A stretch of 64,000 nucleotides of DNA from Methylosinus sp. H3A (GTDB lineage Bacteria > Pseudomonadota > Alphaproteobacteria > Rhizobiales > Beijerinckiaceae), in assembly GCF_015709455.1 (NCBI RefSeq), contig NZ_JADNQW010000005.1, forward strand, positions 992,001-1,056,000. The letters are read 5' to 3'. The notes beneath the pieces are model-generated. The model saw only the letters and a list, made by a program, of their open reading frames with translations. It ran no database searches and was not told the origin of the DNA. Both the position numbers and the translations under genes were made by a program. Shown here in pieces: positions 62,165-64,000 of this stretch; the first letter of the stretch is position 1; the number at the start of each line of letters is the position of its first letter.

Positions 62165-62213
62165 CCCCTCATCCTTCGAGACGCCCGCTGCGCGGGCTCC
62201 TCAGGGCGAGGGG
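62165..62213. repeat. Dispersed palindrome downstream of lpd
   Basis: cccctcatccttcgagacgc followed by a ccgctgcgcgg core and ctcctcagggcgagggg forms a long imperfect hairpin. This ccttcgagac/ctcctcag pattern is a common intergenic element in alphaproteobacteria. It may double as the lpd transcript end. Confidence 0.65.
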
Positions 62214-62237
62214 ACTGGAGGTTTTTCGAGCGGCGAC

Positions 62238-62507
62238 TCAGTGCAGACGGAACTCCTCGCCCACCAGCGAGATTTCCGCCGGGCGAATGAGACCGCTATG
62301 CGCCACTTGCACCGAATGGAGCCGCCCATCGAGGCTCCTCTGCCAGAAATCCAGGAATTTGCGCAATTGCGGAAATTCGGGCTGCAGATCGTAGTCCTGC
62401 CAGATGTAGGATTGCATGATCGCGGGATGATCGGGCAGACGGTAGAAAATATTGGCCGTCGTCAGTCCATAGCCTTCGAGCATGCGGCGAAATTCGCGCG
62501 ACGCCAT
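62238..62507 (-). CDS. usg: Usg family protein
   Basis: An 89-residue protein: MASREFRRMLEGYGLTTANI, then FYRLPDHPAIMQSYIWQDYD and FPQLRKFLDFWQRSLDGRLH. This matches the small Usg family of alphaproteobacteria, which has been annotated as tied to tryptophan or aldolase functions without proof. A strong GAGGAGG ribosome site 6 bases before the ATG at 62507 fixes the start. It lies between lpd and the GlcG-like gene; no trp gene is adjacent. Confidence 0.85.
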   Translation of the reverse strand: MASREFRRMLEGYGLTTANIFYRLPDHPAIMQSYIWQDYDLQPEFPQLRKFLDFWQRSLDGRLHSVQVAHSGLIRPAEISLVGEEFRLH

Positions 62508-62687
62508 TCGACGCCTCCTCTTCGATCGCGTGAAACGATAGGTTCGACTGCGATCATCATGCAAGGAGAATGCCGAATAAACTTTTAAAAACAATATGCT
62601 AGCAGCAGGCCACAGCGAGTGCTGATCCGCGTGGCGGCCGCGCTCCGAAAATGGGAGAGCGCGGACGCCGTTTCTCGAGAAGCCGCC

Positions 62688-63176
62688 TCACTGCACGAGC
62701 GTGTCGGCGCCGATTTTGGCGACCTGCGCATCCTGCTGCGACGTGGCGCCGGAGACGCCGATCGCGCCGATGATCTCGCCCTTGTAGACGAGCGGGACGC
62801 CACCCTCGAGCGGGGTGACATTGGGCAGGCTCAGCAGAGCGACGCGGCCGCCGGCGACGGCGTCCTCGAGCGCTTTGGTCGGACGCTTGAACAGCGCGGA
62901 GGTGCGCGCCTTGCGCGTCGCCGTCTCGGACGACGAGGCCTGCGTGCCGTCGAGGCGCTGCAGATAGAGGAGATTGCCGCCGTCGTCGACAATGGCGATC
63001 ACCACATTCCAGCCATTCTTGAGGGCCTCCGCCTCGGCGGCGGCGGCGGCCTTCTTGGCGCCGTCCAGGGTGAGCGAGAATTTCTGCTTCACGCCTTTGG
63101 TGTCGCCCTCCGCCGAAAAAGCCGCGGGGACGGAGAGGAAGAGGGCGCCGATCGCGGCCGCCATGACGAAGCGCAT
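62688..63176 (-). CDS. Exported GlcG/HbpS-like protein
   Basis: A 162-residue exported protein: signal peptide RFVMAAAIGALFLSVPAAFSA, then the GlcG/HbpS fold, with LTLDGAKKAAAAAEAEALKNGWNVVIAIVDDGG and the diagnostic GGVPLVYKGEIIGAIGVSGAT near the C terminus. Family members bind heme or corrin-like ligands, or are accessory proteins of oxidative pathways; in C1 and alcohol dehydrogenase clusters they occur often. Ligand here unknown. The promoter region carries two CTATAG half-sites. Confidence 0.82.
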   Translation of the reverse strand: MRFVMAAAIGALFLSVPAAFSAEGDTKGVKQKFSLTLDGAKKAAAAAEAEALKNGWNVVIAIVDDGGNLLYLQRLDGTQASSSETATRKARTSALFKRPTKALEDAVAGGRVALLSLPNVTPLEGGVPLVYKGEIIGAIGVSGATSQQDAQVAKIGADTLVQ

Positions 63177-63192
63177 TAGTTATCTCCATTGT

Positions 63193-63236
63193 CTATAGAA
63201 CTACTATAGTAAAATACGCGCTTCGACTTTCGTCAA
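63193..63236 (-). promoter_or_regulatory. Promoter and paired CTATAG operator of the GlcG/HbpS-like gene
   Basis: On the minus strand TTGACG (63231-63236), 17 bases, TTTACT (63208-63213) make a fair sigma-70 promoter. Two identical palindromic hexamers CTATAG lie at 63193-63198 and 63204-63209, one helical turn apart, just downstream of and touching the -10. This spacing suits a repressor bound over the start point. Confidence 0.45.
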
Positions 63237-63261
63237 GACACTCTCGGCGCTATCGGCGCGA

Positions 63262-63909
63262 TTGACAGGGCGCCGCTTGCTTTCGAGACCGGAGAGTGAT
63301 CGACTCCAGCGGCGGCTGCGGGAGGTAGCGAGACACCAAATGGAAGCACTCGGCCGGCGCCTCATTCGCGCCTTCTGGTTCACGCTGGCGATTCTCTTCC
63401 TCATCGAGAGCTGGCTGTGGGACAATGTGAAAATCGCGCTCGTGTGGCTCGCGAGCGCGCTGGGCTTGAAGGAGCTCGAGGCGCGGCTGCGCGCTTTCAT
63501 CGCCGGCCTCACGCCGATCGCGACGCTCGCTGTCTTCGCTCTGCCGGCGATCACGATTTTTCCGCTGAAGTTGCTGGCCGTCGCCGCCATCGCCCATGGC
63601 CATGTGGTCGCCGGACTCGCAGTGATCCTCGCCGCCAAGACATTGGCGCTCGGCGTCACATCCTTCCTCTTCGACGCGAGCCGCGAGAAACTGCTGCAGA
63701 TCGGCTGGTTCGCGAAACTCTATGAGACGACGCTGCACGTGAGCCGCTGGGCGCATGAGCGCGTCGAGCCGTTCAAGCGGCGTATTCGCGAAGCCAAGGA
63801 TTATCTGAAAGCGCGACTCGCTCTCGCGCTGGGCGAAGAGGGCCGCTCGCTGTTCTTGCGCAAGCTCGCCCTGTTGCGCGCCCTCGTCCGCCGCCGCGGC
63901 GCGGCGTGA
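63262..63909 (+). CDS. Conserved-looking membrane protein of unknown function
   Basis: A 215-residue protein with three to four hydrophobic segments (AFWFTLAILFLIESWLWDNV, IATLAVFALPAITIFPLKLLAVAAI and VVAGLAVILAAKTLALGV) and a very basic C terminus (VEPFKRRIREAKDYLKARL). I do not recognise the family by name. The start may be the ATG at 63262 or the one at 63340, before the first helix. It is divergent from the GlcG-like gene with only 85 bases between, so both promoters share that gap. Confidence 0.7.
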   Translation: MTGRRLLSRPESDRLQRRLREVARHQMEALGRRLIRAFWFTLAILFLIESWLWDNVKIALVWLASALGLKELEARLRAFIAGLTPIATLAVFALPAITIFPLKLLAVAAIAHGHVVAGLAVILAAKTLALGVTSFLFDASREKLLQIGWFAKLYETTLHVSRWAHERVEPFKRRIREAKDYLKARLALALGEEGRSLFLRKLALLRALVRRRGAA

Positions 63910-63932
63910 CGAGACGTTCCGCTCCCCGCCGC

Positions 63933-64000
63933 TCAGCGGCAGAGCGCATAGCCGAGGCAGGCGTCGGCCGAAGCCGCCTGTCCCGAGGTGACGATGATCC
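63933..64000 (-). CDS. C-terminal end of a cysteine-containing protein, cut by the window edge
   Basis: On the minus strand the last 21 codons read IIVTSGQAASADACLGYALC, then R and a stop at 63933-63935. The IVTSGQAASA part could be the end of a signal peptide, which would make this a very small exported protein with two cysteines (C in DACL and ALCR). The start is beyond the edge. Confidence 0.5.
   Translation of the reverse strand, partial: IIVTSGQAASADACLGYALCR

Overview
The window is GC-rich alphaproteobacterial DNA, most likely from a type II methanotroph such as Methylosinus or Methylocystis. The pointers are a complete but solitary pmoC (particulate methane monooxygenase subunit C), a hopanoid operon (hpnBCDE), a phasin, a split FoF1 ATP synthase (atpI-B-E-F'-F without F1 genes), bcsN and bcsS cellulose genes, and rhizobial-type gene neighbourhoods. 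The genus is inferred from family knowledge and gene content, not from a database match. There are no rRNA or tRNA genes, CRISPR arrays, insertion sequences or prophage genes.

Layout. 1-3.7 kb: rpoH (cut by the edge), a DUF2267 gene, rluD and a divergent flavoprotein. 3.8-6 kb: tonB-exbB-exbD, closed by a strong terminator. 6-9.4 kb: dnaX-ybaB-recR, a GFA-family gene and the SRP RNA gene. 9.4-12.8 kb: a secreted hydrolase, a phasin and the potassium transporter Kup. 13.1-17.3 kb: hpnB-C-D-E, with hpnC/D and hpnD/E joined by 4-base overlaps. 17.3-24 kb: the phosphate regulon phoR-pstS-C-A-B-phoU-phoB with a Pho box upstream of pstS. 24-29 kb: a YbhN-like membrane protein, remnants of two lost genes, a membrane diguanylate cyclase and dinB. 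29-33.5 kb: opgD, then ornithine/lysine decarboxylase behind a roughly 750-base region that contains an arginine-rich short ORF, and a GNAT gene. 33.6-38.6 kb: the Fo genes, the lone pmoC and a divergent LysR gene. 38.6-44 kb: palindromic repeats, ettA, a nucleotide-sugar epimerase, uppP, GNAT and ppa. 44-48 kb: DUF1636 and a secreted cysteine protein, a cysteine-rich Crp/Fnr regulator, metW-metX. 48-58.2 kb: the cellulose operon bcsS-A-B-Z-TPR-bcsN. 58.4-64 kb: a hydrolase, a GT4 glycosyltransferase, lpd, usg, a GlcG/HbpS-like exported protein, a membrane protein and the tail of a cysteine-containing exported protein.

How the parts fit. Most genes are housekeeping or cell-envelope functions: membrane lipids (hopanoids), export polymers (cellulose, periplasmic glucans), energy coupling (TonB system, ATP synthase Fo, PmoC) and nutrient supply (phosphate, potassium, methionine, polyamines). 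The points most worth following are the lone pmoC with its divergent LysR partner, the possible leader peptide of the decarboxylase gene, a short palindromic repeat family that has entered a coding frame, a phoR lacking its membrane anchor, a cellulose synthase with an atypical PilZ motif, and the gene scar near 25.5 kb. Homology calls come from motifs and remembered families; none was checked by a search.
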